64,000 nt of DNA. Source: JAVWMQ01 sp036646055. GTDB lineage: Bacteria > Bacillota > Clostridia > Peptostreptococcales > Anaerovoracaceae. Shown one piece after another: positions 9,398 through 18,264 of the stretch. Below the pieces are notes generated by a model, which saw nothing but the letters and a program-made list of their open reading frames with translations, did no database searches and was not told where the DNA came from. Location of the stretch: assembly GCA_036646055.1 (NCBI GenBank), contig JAVXMY010000002.1:301931-365930 (forward strand), written 5' to 3'. A program made the position numbers and the translations under genes. The stretch's first letter is position 1. Each line of letters begins with the position of its first letter.

Positions 9398-10756
9398 TTA
9401 AAGTTGCATCTGATTATATAAAGTTTCTACTATTTCTTTGGTAGATGGGTTGTCATCTATATCTCTTTGTATCTTTTCGTAAGCATGTAATACTGTTGTA
9501 TGATCTCTTTTACCAAATACTTCACCAATTTTTGGAAGAGAATCATCAGTTAAATCTCTACAAAGATACATTGCTATTTGTCTTGGATACGTAATTGCTC
9601 TTGTTTTTGTTTTTGATTCAAGGTCACTTACTTTTAAATTAAAATACGTAGCAACAGTTCTTTTAATTGATTCACTGCTGATGATTACTTCATTTGAAGA
9701 AACTATATCCTTTAATACTTCTTTTGCAAAGGTTGGTGTTATAGGTTTACTCATCAATCTACTGAAACTTAATATTCTAGTAAAAGCACCTTCAAGTTCT
9801 CTAACATTAAATTTAATTTTTTCAGCTATTATTCCTAGAACTGCTCTTACATTATCATCTACAACGACTCCTTCACTATCTGCTTTTTTTTCTAAAATAG
9901 CCATTCTAGTTTCGTAATCCGGTGTTTTAACATCAGCAACAATGTTCCATCCAAATCTATTTCTTAATCTTTCATCTAAATTAGTTAAATCTTTTGGTGG
10001 TCTATCGCTTGTTAATATAATTTGCTTATTATTATCATAAAGAGTATTAAATGTATGGAAGAACTCTTCTTGTAAGGCATCTTTACCTTCAATAAATTGA
10101 ACATCATCTATTAAAAGTACATCAATTTCTCTATATTTTTTCTTAAAAGCTGCCATTTTCTTTTCTTTTAATGCAGTAATAAATTCATTTGTAAACATTT
10201 CACTAGAAACATAAAGAGCCTTTGCTTTTTTGTTTGTTAATAAAATATGATGTCCAATTGCATGCATTAAATGTGTCTTACCAAGGCCAGATCCTCCGTA
10301 TAAGAATAATGGATTGTATAAATCTGCAGGATTTTCTGCAACTGCAAGGGATACAGCGTAAGCATATTCATTATTTTTACCTACTACAAAGTTTTCAAAA
10401 TTATATCTTGGATTAAATATGTATTCATTTTCAAATTCATCAGTAGCTGTAGAAGTAGTAGAATATGGTATTTCTACTTTTTCTGGTTCTGACTCTTCTT
10501 CTACTTCTGCACATACAACTTGTACTTTGTATGGCTTTTGAAAAATCATTTTAACCATTCCTTCTAATAAATGTGTATATCTGTTATTAATTATCTCAAT
10601 CATATACTCATCTTGACATTCTACATATAGAATTCCATGGGATTCATCTAATTTCTTTGGAACTAATGGTTTAAACCAAGTTTTGAAACTTACAGGAGTA
10701 ACTTCTGGCTCAAGTAATTCCAATGTTTGTTCCCATTTTAAAATTAAGTTATTCAT
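9398..10756 (-). CDS. dnaA: chromosomal replication initiator protein DnaA
   Basis: AAA+ initiator of 452 residues. Domain I spans about residues 1-85 and is followed by an acidic linker (AEVEEESEPEKVE). The AAA+ core carries Walker A GGSGLGKTHLMHA at 154-166 and Walker B VLLIDDVQF. Sensor/arginine-finger motifs are visible (ILTSDRPP, LRNRFGW). Domain IV ends with the DnaA signature KRDHTTVLHAYEKI. It binds the boxes on either side of its own gene and opens the AT-rich origin. Transcribed away from rpmH. Confidence 0.97.
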   Translation of the reverse strand: MNNLILKWEQTLELLEPEVTPVSFKTWFKPLVPKKLDESHGILYVECQDEYMIEIINNRYTHLLEGMVKMIFQKPYKVQVVCAEVEEESEPEKVEIPYSTTSTATDEFENEYIFNPRYNFENFVVGKNNEYAYAVSLAVAENPADLYNPLFLYGGSGLGKTHLMHAIGHHILLTNKKAKALYVSSEMFTNEFITALKEKKMAAFKKKYREIDVLLIDDVQFIEGKDALQEEFFHTFNTLYDNNKQIILTSDRPPKDLTNLDERLRNRFGWNIVADVKTPDYETRMAILEKKADSEGVVVDDNVRAVLGIIAEKIKFNVRELEGAFTRILSFSRLMSKPITPTFAKEVLKDIVSSNEVIISSESIKRTVATYFNLKVSDLESKTKTRAITYPRQIAMYLCRDLTDDSLPKIGEVFGKRDHTTVLHAYEKIQRDIDDNPSTKEIVETLYNQMQL

Positions 10757-11040
10757 TTATAATTATCCTCTCACTCGTAAAACCGTATTTATATAATACC
10801 ACAATGTTATCCACAGGAAAAGATAAAAAAATCATAAATACATCAATAAAATTATAAAGTTATCCACAGCTTGTTGATAACTTTGTGTATAAATTCCACA
10901 ACACCACTATATCTTGTCTTTTTAATATTAAATTATTTTAAAAATTAAAAATAAAGGGCAAAATAACCCTTATAAAGCTAATAAAAACATTGACTTATAA
11001 ACATTAGACAAGTATAATAGTAAAGCATATGTACTCAAAT
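10757..11040. other. oriC: origin of replication between dnaA and rpmH
   Basis: Non-coding segment where gene orientation switches from leftward (dnaA side) to rightward (rpmH side). Perfect DnaA boxes TTATCCACA occur at 10807-10815 and 10860-10868 (plus), with a TTATACACA variant at 10884-10892 (minus). The stretches 10816-10858 and 10921-10990 are almost pure A/T and could form the unwinding element. GC skew was not computed. Together with the 9233-9397 cluster this resembles the bipartite Bacillota origin. Confidence 0.82.
10990..11018 (+). promoter_or_regulatory. sigma-A-type promoter of rpmH
   Basis: TTGACT at 10990-10995 and a perfect TATAAT at 11013-11018 are separated by 17 bases, about 75 bases upstream of the rpmH start. 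This is the strongest vegetative promoter match in the origin region and should drive rpmH-rnpA-yidD-yidC. Confidence 0.75.
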
Positions 11041-11091
11041 TGTAATTTAGATTGAGACATGATTTTTTTATTTTTAAGAGGAGGTGTAGAA

Positions 11092-11226
11092 ATGAAACAG
11101 ACTTATCAGCCAAAAAAGAGACAGAGAAAAAAGGAACACGGATTTAGAAAGAGAATGAAAACTAAAAACGGAAGAAGAGTTCTAAAGAGAAGAAGAGCTA
11201 GAGGAAGAAAATCTCTAACAGCTTAG
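11092..11226 (+). CDS. rpmH: 50S ribosomal protein L34
   Basis: A 44-residue, highly basic protein starting MKQTYQPKKRQRKKEHGFRK and ending RGRKSLTA. It matches L34 along its whole length, including the GFRKRMKTKNGRRVLKRRRARGRK core. AGGAGG lies just upstream of the ATG. It sits in the invariant rpmH-rnpA position next to the origin. The gene is short but the identification is unambiguous. Confidence 0.96.
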   Translation: MKQTYQPKKRQRKKEHGFRKRMKTKNGRRVLKRRRARGRKSLTA

Positions 11227-11235
11227 GTATTAGTA

Positions 11236-11577
11236 ATGCTTAAAAAAACAGTACTTAGTGGACAAAGAACCTTTGATAATATTTATAAACGTGGTAAATC
11301 TACGGCAGATAGATATGTGGTTATTTTCTACAAAAAGAACAACCTTACCTATAATAGATACGGCTTTTTGGCCAGTAAAAAAGTAGGTAATGCAGTGGCA
11401 AGAAATAGAGCCAGGAGATTAATGAAAGAAAGTGTTAGACTTATTGGAAATTTTAATTTTAATGGGTATGATATTATTTTCATAGCTCGAAATACTATTT
11501 TAGATCGGAAATGTGCGGATGTGAAAAAATCAATTGAAGCCGCAATTAAAAGAACCGGTATTTCTAAGAAAAAGTAA
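11236..11577 (+). CDS. rnpA: ribonuclease P protein component
   Basis: Basic 113-residue protein subunit of RNase P, which matures tRNA 5' ends together with the RNA subunit (not in this window). The family signature is seen in FLASKKVGNAVARNRARRLMKE, the RNR motif that contacts the RNA. It begins nine bases after rpmH with only a weak ribosome-binding site, consistent with coupling to L34 translation. Confidence 0.95.
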   Translation: MLKKTVLSGQRTFDNIYKRGKSTADRYVVIFYKKNNLTYNRYGFLASKKVGNAVARNRARRLMKESVRLIGNFNFNGYDIIFIARNTILDRKCADVKKSIEAAIKRTGISKKK

Positions 11578-11586
11578 AAATAGAAG

Positions 11587-11805
11587 GTGATTAAAATTAG
11601 AAAAATTTTCATTCTATTAATAAGAGGATATCAAAAATTTATATCCCCTTTTTTTCCAAGGACTTGCAGGTTTTATCCCACATGCTCAGCCTATTTTATA
11701 CAAGCGTTAGAAAAATATGGTGCAGTTAAGGGAAGTTATTTAGGGATTAAAAGAATTCTAAGGTGTCATCCATGGAATCCTGGAGGATATGATCCACTAA
11801 AGTAA
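11587..11805 (+). CDS. yidD: YidD, membrane protein insertion efficiency factor
   Basis: Small YidD-family protein with the diagnostic GYQKFISPFFPRTCRFYPTC and the later ILRCHPWNPGGYDP. It starts with an amphipathic, membrane-associated helix and assists YidC-dependent insertion. Start choice is uncertain. The GTG at 11587 overlaps the only good Shine-Dalgarno stretch (GAAGGTGA, 11584-11591), whereas an in-frame ATT at 11596 would have ideal spacing and leave RKIFILLIRGYQKF at the N-terminus. Located between rnpA and yidC as in most bacteria. Confidence 0.92.
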   Translation: MIKIRKIFILLIRGYQKFISPFFPRTCRFYPTCSAYFIQALEKYGAVKGSYLGIKRILRCHPWNPGGYDPLK

Positions 11806-11817
11806 CAGGAGGAATAA

Positions 11818-12537
11818 ATGAATACAATTATAGGTTTTATAGCTAAACCACTTGGTATGCTTTTATTTGCTATTTACAATTTAATCGGAAATTATGGTAT
11901 TACACTTATTGTAGTTACTCTAATTGTAAAGCTTTGCCTATATCCTTTATATGCTAAGCAAATTAAATCATCATCGGCCATGGCAACAATCCAGCCTAAG
12001 ATGAAGCAAATACAACAGAAGTATGCTAATGACAAAGAAACATTGAATATGAAAATAATGGAGCTATATAAGGAAGAAGGGTTTAATCCATCAGCTGGAT
12101 GCCTTCCAATGATTATACAGATGCCAATTATTTTTGGACTTTTTGCTTTGCTAAGAAACCCTATGGCTTATGTAGAGGATCCAGCTATGCTGTTTGCTGT
12201 ACATGAATCATTTTTATGGATGGACGATTTAAGTCATCCTGACAAATGGATATTACCGATTTTAGCAGGTATTGCTACATTTATCTCATTCTCAATATCT
12301 CAGAATCAGCAGAATGCTAACTCAGACCAAAATGGTATGGGTGGTATGATGAAGATGATGAAATACTTTTTCCCAGTAATGATCGTATTAATGGGTAGAA
12401 CTTTTCCTGCAGGACTAACAATTTATTGGTTCTTCGGACAGTTCCTACAGATATTCTTTAATATGCATTTAAATACTATTAGAAAAAGAATGAATGAAGA
12501 TAAAAATGGTAAAAAAACCAAGGGAGGTAAGAAGTAA
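11818..12537 (+). CDS. yidC: membrane protein insertase YidC/SpoIIIJ
   Basis: A 239-residue Oxa1/YidC-type insertase of the short Gram-positive form. Several hydrophobic segments are visible (about residues 3-20, 24-45, 95-112, 135-155, 180-205). Conserved features include QPKMKQIQQKYANDKE, a cytoplasmic coiled region, and GCLPMIIQMPIIFGLFALLR. There is no obvious lipobox cysteine at the N-terminus, which is unusual for Bacillus-type SpoIIIJ but common in clostridia. Its stop overlaps the jag start by one base. Confidence 0.94.
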   Translation: MNTIIGFIAKPLGMLLFAIYNLIGNYGITLIVVTLIVKLCLYPLYAKQIKSSSAMATIQPKMKQIQQKYANDKETLNMKIMELYKEEGFNPSAGCLPMIIQMPIIFGLFALLRNPMAYVEDPAMLFAVHESFLWMDDLSHPDKWILPILAGIATFISFSISQNQQNANSDQNGMGGMMKMMKYFFPVMIVLMGRTFPAGLTIYWFFGQFLQIFFNMHLNTIRKRMNEDKNGKKTKGGKK

Positions 12538-13316
12538 TGGATTTTTCAGAGAAATGGGGCCAATCCGTTGAGGAGGCTACAAATCTTGCACTTCGAGACC
12601 TAAAATTATCTTTAGATGAAGTTGATGTAACAATTTTAGAGGAACCATCAAAAGGTTTCTTGGGTTTAGGAAAAAAATTAGCTTTAGTTAGAGTTGAAAA
12701 GAAATCAGCAAAGGCTGAGGTTAAGGAATCTCCTGTAGTTGCAGAAACTGCAAAAACAGAAGTTAAACCAGCTGAAGAAAAAATTGAAGTTAAGAAGAAA
12801 GCAAGATCAGAAGAAAAAGTTGTTGAAAAAAGAAGTGTTAAAAAATCTTCCAAGGAAGAAAACTTAACAGAAGTGACAGAACATGCTGCGCTGGTTTTTC
12901 TAGAAGAAACAACTAAAAAAATGGGTCTTGAGTTAGAGTTTAAAGCTCAGGAAAATAAAGAAAATATCTATATTGATATTTCTGGCAAAGATGCAGGAAC
13001 TATTATTGGCAAAAGAGGTCAGACTCTTGATGCTATCCAGTATCTAACTAGTTTAGTAGTTAATAAGAGAAAAGAAGGTTACCAGAGAGTAATTCTTGAT
13101 GCTGAAAACTACAGAGACAAGAGAGAAAAAACATTAGAACAATTGGCTGAGCGTCTAGCTAGCAAGGTCGTTAAGACTAGAAGAAGCGTTAGACTTGAGC
13201 CTATGAATCCGTATGAAAGAATGGTTATTCATGCAACACTTCAGGATGATCCAAAAGTATCAACTAAGAGTGAAGGTGATGAACCTTACAGAAGGGTCGT
13301 AATTGAGCTAAAATAA
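12537..13316 (+). CDS. jag: Jag/KhpB (EloR) RNA-binding protein
   Basis: A 259-residue three-domain protein. The Jag-N domain is about residues 1-52 (MDFSEKWGQSVEEATNLAL ... SKGFLGLGKKLALVRV). A Lys/Glu-rich linker of about 60 residues follows. A KH domain has the GxxG loop in GTIIGKRGQTLDAIQYL, and a C-terminal R3H domain spans NYRDKREKTLEQLAERLASK to DEPYRRVVIELK. Family members bind small RNAs with KhpA and influence cell elongation and division. Translationally coupled to yidC. Confidence 0.93.
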   Translation: MDFSEKWGQSVEEATNLALRDLKLSLDEVDVTILEEPSKGFLGLGKKLALVRVEKKSAKAEVKESPVVAETAKTEVKPAEEKIEVKKKARSEEKVVEKRSVKKSSKEENLTEVTEHAALVFLEETTKKMGLELEFKAQENKENIYIDISGKDAGTIIGKRGQTLDAIQYLTSLVVNKRKEGYQRVILDAENYRDKREKTLEQLAERLASKVVKTRRSVRLEPMNPYERMVIHATLQDDPKVSTKSEGDEPYRRVVIELK

Positions 13317-13322
13317 TGAACT

Positions 13323-13344
13323 AGCCCGTGGATTTTCACGGGCT
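13323..13344 (+). terminator. hairpin after jag, weak terminator
   Basis: An 8-bp perfect stem, AGCCCGTG / CACGGGCT, with a six-base loop lies seven bases after the jag stop. No uninterrupted T-run follows (ATAATTAATTTTA), so termination is probably partial and some transcripts may read into mnmE. Confidence 0.55.
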
Positions 13345-13376
13345 ATAATTAATTTTATTGATAAATGGGAGTAAAA

Positions 13377-14741
13377 ATGGACAGTACGATTGCTGCAATT
13401 TCAACAGCCTTTGGCGAAGGCGGAATAGGAATTATAAGAATTAGTGGGGATAAAGCAGAAGAGATTTTGGCAAAAATATTCAAAACTGATTTTAAAATCG
13501 AAAACCGTAAAATGACTTATGGTCACATTGTTGATCCTCAAAATAATCAGGTTATTGACGAGGTTCTTTGTGTGCTTATGAAGGGACCACATACTTATAC
13601 AAAAGAAGATGTTGTAGAAATTAACTGTCATGGAAGTATAGTTTCTCTTAGAAAAACTTTGGCCCTTGTTTTAAAAATGGGAGCTAGACCTGCAGAGAGA
13701 GGCGAATTTACTAAAAGAGCTTTCTTAAATGGTAGATTAGACTTAAGTCAGGCCGAAGCTGTTATTGATGTTATAAGAGCTAAAACTGATAAAACTTTTG
13801 ATGTTGCCTTAGGACAATTGGATGGATCCCTTAGTCGAGAGATAGAAAAAATAAGGGGAAAAATCCTAGATTTATTAGTTAGCATCACTGTTAATATCGA
13901 TTATCCCGATGAGGATATTGAGGAAATATTATATAGTGATATGGAAAAAGAAATATCGTTAATAGGCGATATGATAGCAAAACTAACGGATACAGCGGAC
14001 ACAGGTAGAATACTATCTGAGGGATTAAATATTTCTATTATCGGAAAACCCAATGTTGGCAAGTCATCTTTGATGAATGCATTGCTTAGGGAAACTAGAG
14101 CTATTGTTACAGAAATTCCTGGAACTACCAGAGATACCATAGAAGAAACTATTAGTATAAAAAATATTCCAATTAGGTTAACCGATACAGCAGGTATCAG
14201 AAACACAAAAGATGAGATAGAACGTATTGGAATTGAAAAAAGTAAGGAAGCATTTAATAGAGCAGACTTGATAATTTTTATGCTGGATATGAGCAGGGAA
14301 TTATCAGAAGAAGATAAAGAAATAATGGATATTATTGGGCAGAGAAAAGCAATAGTTTTGGCTAATAAAATTGATTTAGAAACAAAGGTTGATTTAAATC
14401 AAATTAAGAATAAAATTCCCCAGGGAATAATAATTGAAACATCCATGAAGAATAATGAAGGAATAAATATAATTGAAGAAGAAGTCGAAAAAATGGTTTA
14501 TGGCGGTCAGGTTTCTCAAGGAGAAAGTTTGGTTGTTACAAATGTTAGACATAACCAGCTTCTTTTGGAATCTCTAGACGCATTAAGAGATGCTAAGAAT
14601 ATGACTAATCTTGGTGAAGCACTAGAATTTATAGAGATTGATGTTAAAAAAGCCTATGAACTTTTAGGAGAAATCATAGGAGAAACTGTGTCAGAAGACA
14701 TTATTAATGAAGTTTTTGCAAGATTTTGTTTAGGAAAATAG
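13377..14741 (+). CDS. mnmE: tRNA modification GTPase MnmE (TrmE)
   Basis: A 454-residue GTPase that with MnmG installs the carboxymethylaminomethyl group on wobble uridine 34. The N-terminal folate-binding domain starts MDSTIAAISTAFGEGGIGII. The G domain has G1 GKPNVGKSSLMNALL, G2 IPGTTRDT, G3 DTAGIR and G4 NKID. The protein ends FARFCLGK, matching the conserved C-terminal CxGK motif whose Cys is required. The frame is open four codons further upstream, but the ATG at 13377 has GGGAG at proper spacing. Confidence 0.96.
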   Translation: MDSTIAAISTAFGEGGIGIIRISGDKAEEILAKIFKTDFKIENRKMTYGHIVDPQNNQVIDEVLCVLMKGPHTYTKEDVVEINCHGSIVSLRKTLALVLKMGARPAERGEFTKRAFLNGRLDLSQAEAVIDVIRAKTDKTFDVALGQLDGSLSREIEKIRGKILDLLVSITVNIDYPDEDIEEILYSDMEKEISLIGDMIAKLTDTADTGRILSEGLNISIIGKPNVGKSSLMNALLRETRAIVTEIPGTTRDTIEETISIKNIPIRLTDTAGIRNTKDEIERIGIEKSKEAFNRADLIIFMLDMSRELSEEDKEIMDIIGQRKAIVLANKIDLETKVDLNQIKNKIPQGIIIETSMKNNEGINIIEEEVEKMVYGGQVSQGESLVVTNVRHNQLLLESLDALRDAKNMTNLGEALEFIEIDVKKAYELLGEIIGETVSEDIINEVFARFCLGK

Positions 14742-14743
14742 AT

Positions 14744-16621
14744 ATGAAAAATTATGTAATGGGAGAATATGATGTAGTAGTTGTAGGTGCAGGCCACGCA
14801 GGATGTGAAGCGGCACTTGCCCCAGCTAGAATGGGCAAAGAAACACTACTACTTGGAATAAATTTGGAATCAATTGCTATGATGCCATGTAATCCTTCAA
14901 TTGGAGGAACAGGCAAGGGGCATTTGGTTAGAGAAATCGACGCACTTGGCGGCGAAATGGGAATAAATATCGATAAGGCATTTATTCAAAGTAAAATGTT
15001 AAATACTCGTAAAGGTCCTGCAGTTCATTCACTTAGAGCTCAGGCAGACAAAGAACTTTATCATAGAGAAATGAAGAAGACTCTGGAAAAACAAGCTCAT
15101 CTTGATGTAAAGCAAGCAGAAGTTGTTGAGATTGTTGTAGAGGATGGCAAAGCGGTAGGAGTAAAAACTTCCACAAATGCAGTATATAAGGCTAAAGCGG
15201 TAATACTGGCAACGGGAACTTTTTTGCGTGGGAGAATATTTATTGGAGAATCTAACTATTGCAGTGGTCCAAACGGACTTGCACCTTCAATTGCTCTTGC
15301 AGATAATTTGAAGGAACTTGGCCTTCCACTTAGAAGATTTAAGACTGGGACACCGGCAAGAGCACTGTCTAGTTCTGTTGATTTTTCAAAGATGAAGGAA
15401 GAAGTAGGGGATACTAAGATTGTTCCATTTAGCTTTATGAACGATAAACTTGAGAAGGATCAGATTAGCTGTTGGCTAACTTACACTAATGAAAAAACCC
15501 ATGATGTTATTCGTGCTAATTTTCATAGATCAGCACTTTTTGGTGGAGAAATTGAAGGGGTTGGTCCTAGGTATTGTCCTTCAATTGAAGATAAAATTAA
15601 TAGATTTGCAGACAAAGAGAGACATCAGACTTTTATTGAGCCTGAAGGTTTAGAAACTGAAGAAATGTATATTCAGGGAATGAGTTCAAGTTTACCAGAA
15701 GATGTTCAATTGGAATTTTATAAAACTATTCCGGGTCTAGAGAATGTTAAATTATCTAGACCGGCATATGCTATTGAATATGATAGTATTGATCCACTAG
15801 AGTTAAAGATGTCACTAGAAAATAGAAAAATAGAAAACCTATTTTGTGCAGGACAATTTAACGGTAGTTCAGGATATGAAGAAGCTGCAGCTCAAGGATT
15901 GATTGCTGGAATTAATGCATCACTTAAGATTGATGAAAAATCTCCCTTCATCCTAGACAGAAGCGAGGCTTATATTGGCGTTTTAATAGACGATTTAGTG
16001 GTCAAAGGTACAAATGAACCTTATAGAATTATGACCAGCAGAGCGGAATATAGGCTGGTTCTGAGACAAGACAATGCAGATTTGCGTTTAACACAAAGAG
16101 GGTTTGACATTGGACTGGTAACACAGGAAAGATATAACAAATATCTTAATAAGAAGAAATCTGTTGATGATGAAATCAAAAGATTGTCTGAAATAATAGT
16201 TTATCCAGGACAAGTTGAAGAATTTTTAAGTAATTGTGGAAGTACACCACTTAAGAATAAATGCTCACTTTTAGAATTGTTAAAGAGACCTGAGATTACA
16301 TATAATAATATGGCAGAAATTGATGGTGATAGACCTGAACTTTCAGATCATGCAATTTCTCAATTGCAGGTTCAGGTTAAATACCAAGGATATATTGGTA
16401 AGCAACTTTCTCAAATTGAAAAGTTTAAAAAGTTAGAGAATAAAAAATTGACACAAGATATTTGTTATGAAGATATCGATGGCCTTAGAATAGAAGCTAA
16501 GCAGAAACTAGATCATCTGAAACCTGTTTCAATCGGTCAAGCTTCAAGGGTTTCAGGTGTTTCACCAGCAGATATTAATGTGCTGCTTATACATCTTGAA
16601 AAGGAAAAGAGGAGTAAGTAA
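14744..16621 (+). CDS. mnmG: tRNA uridine-5-carboxymethylaminomethyl modification enzyme MnmG (GidA)
   Basis: FAD-dependent partner of MnmE, 625 residues. The dinucleotide-binding motif VVVGAGHAGCEAALAPARMG sits near residues 12-31. Family signatures include MMPCNPSIGGTGKGHLVREI and FNGSSGYEEAAAQGLIAGIN. The C-terminal helical MnmE/tRNA-binding domain ends VSGVSPADINVLLIHLE. An earlier in-frame ATG at 14726 lies inside mnmE. The start at 14744, two bases after the mnmE stop and with AGGAAAA upstream, is preferred. Confidence 0.96.
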   Translation: MKNYVMGEYDVVVVGAGHAGCEAALAPARMGKETLLLGINLESIAMMPCNPSIGGTGKGHLVREIDALGGEMGINIDKAFIQSKMLNTRKGPAVHSLRAQADKELYHREMKKTLEKQAHLDVKQAEVVEIVVEDGKAVGVKTSTNAVYKAKAVILATGTFLRGRIFIGESNYCSGPNGLAPSIALADNLKELGLPLRRFKTGTPARALSSSVDFSKMKEEVGDTKIVPFSFMNDKLEKDQISCWLTYTNEKTHDVIRANFHRSALFGGEIEGVGPRYCPSIEDKINRFADKERHQTFIEPEGLETEEMYIQGMSSSLPEDVQLEFYKTIPGLENVKLSRPAYAIEYDSIDPLELKMSLENRKIENLFCAGQFNGSSGYEEAAAQGLIAGINASLKIDEKSPFILDRSEAYIGVLIDDLVVKGTNEPYRIMTSRAEYRLVLRQDNADLRLTQRGFDIGLVTQERYNKYLNKKKSVDDEIKRLSEIIVYPGQVEEFLSNCGSTPLKNKCSLLELLKRPEITYNNMAEIDGDRPELSDHAISQLQVQVKYQGYIGKQLSQIEKFKKLENKKLTQDICYEDIDGLRIEAKQKLDHLKPVSIGQASRVSGVSPADINVLLIHLEKEKRSK

Positions 16622-17350
16622 ATGGATAAGTTAAAAGACTTTCTGCAGGTATTAGATAACAATTTGGACTTGGATGTTACACTAAATGATCCAACTAAAT
16701 TAAATTTATTTACCAAATACATGGATGGAATTTTGGAATGGAATGAGAAGGTTAACCTTACTAACATAACTGATAAGAACGACTTCATTGCTAAACATTA
16801 TATTGATTCAATTCTTTGTATAGGTTCAGATGAATTCAAAGACGCCGATACAATTATTGACATTGGTACAGGCGGAGGATTTCCTGGAGTTCCTTTAGCT
16901 ATACTTTTTCCAAACAAAAAATTTACTTTAGTTGATTCTCTTAATAAGAGATTAAAGATTATTAAAGAACTTTGCCAGCAACTTGGAATTAAAAATGTTC
17001 AGGTTGTACATGGTAGGGCAGAAGAATTAGGACATCAAAAAGTAATGAGAGAGAAGTTCGATCTTTGTCTTTCTAGGGCTGTAGCAAATTTATCTACATT
17101 AGCTGAACTTTGTTTGCCTTTTGTTGCTGTTGGAGGTTCCTTTGTTGCATATAAAGGACCTGGAATAGAAAAAGAATTGTTTGATGGAGAAATTGCTATT
17201 GAAAAGCTTGGTGGAGAAGTTGACAGAATAGAAGAACCAGAAGGACAAGATGGACAAAATCATATACTTTTATATATTACAAAAATGACATCTACAAAGA
17301 AAAAGTACCCAAGAAAACCTGGAGAACCTGCTAGAAAACCGTTGAAATAG
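16622..17350 (+). CDS. rsmG: 16S rRNA (guanine-N7) methyltransferase RsmG (GidB)
   Basis: S-adenosylmethionine-dependent enzyme of 242 residues that methylates G527 (E. coli numbering) of 16S rRNA. The SAM-binding motif I is TIIDIGTGGGFPGVPLAI near residues 79-96. NEKVNLTNI upstream and LSRAVANLSTLAELCLP downstream are family signatures. The start codon abuts the mnmG stop. A basic, proline-rich tail (STKKKYPRKPGEPARKPLK) extends the normal C-terminus. Confidence 0.95.
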   Translation: MDKLKDFLQVLDNNLDLDVTLNDPTKLNLFTKYMDGILEWNEKVNLTNITDKNDFIAKHYIDSILCIGSDEFKDADTIIDIGTGGGFPGVPLAILFPNKKFTLVDSLNKRLKIIKELCQQLGIKNVQVVHGRAEELGHQKVMREKFDLCLSRAVANLSTLAELCLPFVAVGGSFVAYKGPGIEKELFDGEIAIEKLGGEVDRIEEPEGQDGQNHILLYITKMTSTKKKYPRKPGEPARKPLK

Positions 17351-17370
17351 CCGTTTTTGAAGAGTGTATT

Positions 17371-17404
17371 GAAGAATGTTTCACGTGAAACATTCTTCTT
17401 TTTT
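17371..17404 (+). terminator. terminator-shaped 28-bp palindrome containing parS
   Basis: The parS core extends to a perfect 28-bp inverted repeat (17371-17398; outer arms GAAGAATG and CATTCTTC) followed immediately by six T residues. The RNA would form a 14-bp stem if the loop could close. This is the only terminator candidate between rsmG and soj, so one sequence may serve as centromere and transcription terminator. Confidence 0.6.
17377..17392. other. parS: parS centromere site
   Basis: TGTTTCACGTGAAACA is an exact match to the canonical Bacillota parS 16-mer bound by ParB/Spo0J. It lies 26 bases after rsmG and about 100 bases before soj-parB, the operon whose product binds it. It is the only exact copy I noticed in the window. 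Confidence 0.96.
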
Positions 17405-17490
17405 ATGTAGTAAATAAAGGTTAAATAGTGTATAATAAACCTAGAAGAGTGAATGAGTAAACAAAGTGGAGAAAGAAAAAGGAGAAAAAA

Positions 17491-18264
17491 GTGGGTAAGG
17501 CAATAGCAATCTTTAATCAAAAAGGTGGAGTTGGTAAAACTACTACAAATATTAACCTTGCAGCATGTTTAGCTATGAAGGGTAAGAATATTTTAGTCCT
17601 AGATATCGATCCTCAGGGAAACACTACAAGTGGTCTTGGCATTGATAAAAGAACTTTAGAATATTCAACTTATGACTTATTAACAAATGATAATTTAAGA
17701 ACTGTTAAAACAATTCTTCATACAAGAACTGAAGGACTAGATATAATTCCTGCAAGTGTTAGTTTAGCAGGGGTTGAAGTTGAATTAGTATCAATAAAGG
17801 GAAGAGAAAAAAGACTTAAAAAAGCACTGGAACAGGTAAAAGATCACTATGATTATATATTCATAGACTGTCCCCCATCTTTAGGTTTAATTACAATCAA
17901 TTCTTTAACAGCTGTAGACTCAGTACTTATTCCAATTCAGTGCGAATTTTATGCACTAGAAGGTGTAAGTCAACTTATGAGTACAATTGATATTGTTAGA
18001 AAGAATTTAAATAAGGATATAGAAATACAAGGAGTAATATTAAGTATGTTTGACGGAAGAACAAACCTATCAATTCAGGTTGTTGAGGAAGTCAAAAAGT
18101 ACTTTGGTGAAAAGGTGTATACCACTGTAATTCCAAGGAATGTAAGGCTTGCAGAAGCACCAAGTTACGGCCTTCCAATTGCATTATATGATCCAAGATC
18201 TACAGGGGCAGAAGCCTATAGAGATTTCGCAGAAGAGTTCTTAAGTTTAGAGGAGGAAATGTAA
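17491..18264 (+). CDS. soj: chromosome partitioning ATPase Soj/ParA
   Basis: A 257-residue ParA-type deviant Walker ATPase. The N-terminus is MGKAIAIFNQKGGVGKTTTN, with the signature lysine in KGGVGKTT (residues 11-18); switch motifs IDPQGNTTSGLG and FIDCPPSLG follow. It acts with ParB on parS for chromosome segregation and replication-initiation control through DnaA. It begins with GTG behind AAAGGAG, and its stop overlaps the parB start by one base. Confidence 0.96.
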   Translation: MGKAIAIFNQKGGVGKTTTNINLAACLAMKGKNILVLDIDPQGNTTSGLGIDKRTLEYSTYDLLTNDNLRTVKTILHTRTEGLDIIPASVSLAGVEVELVSIKGREKRLKKALEQVKDHYDYIFIDCPPSLGLITINSLTAVDSVLIPIQCEFYALEGVSQLMSTIDIVRKNLNKDIEIQGVILSMFDGRTNLSIQVVEEVKKYFGEKVYTTVIPRNVRLAEAPSYGLPIALYDPRSTGAEAYRDFAEEFLSLEEEM

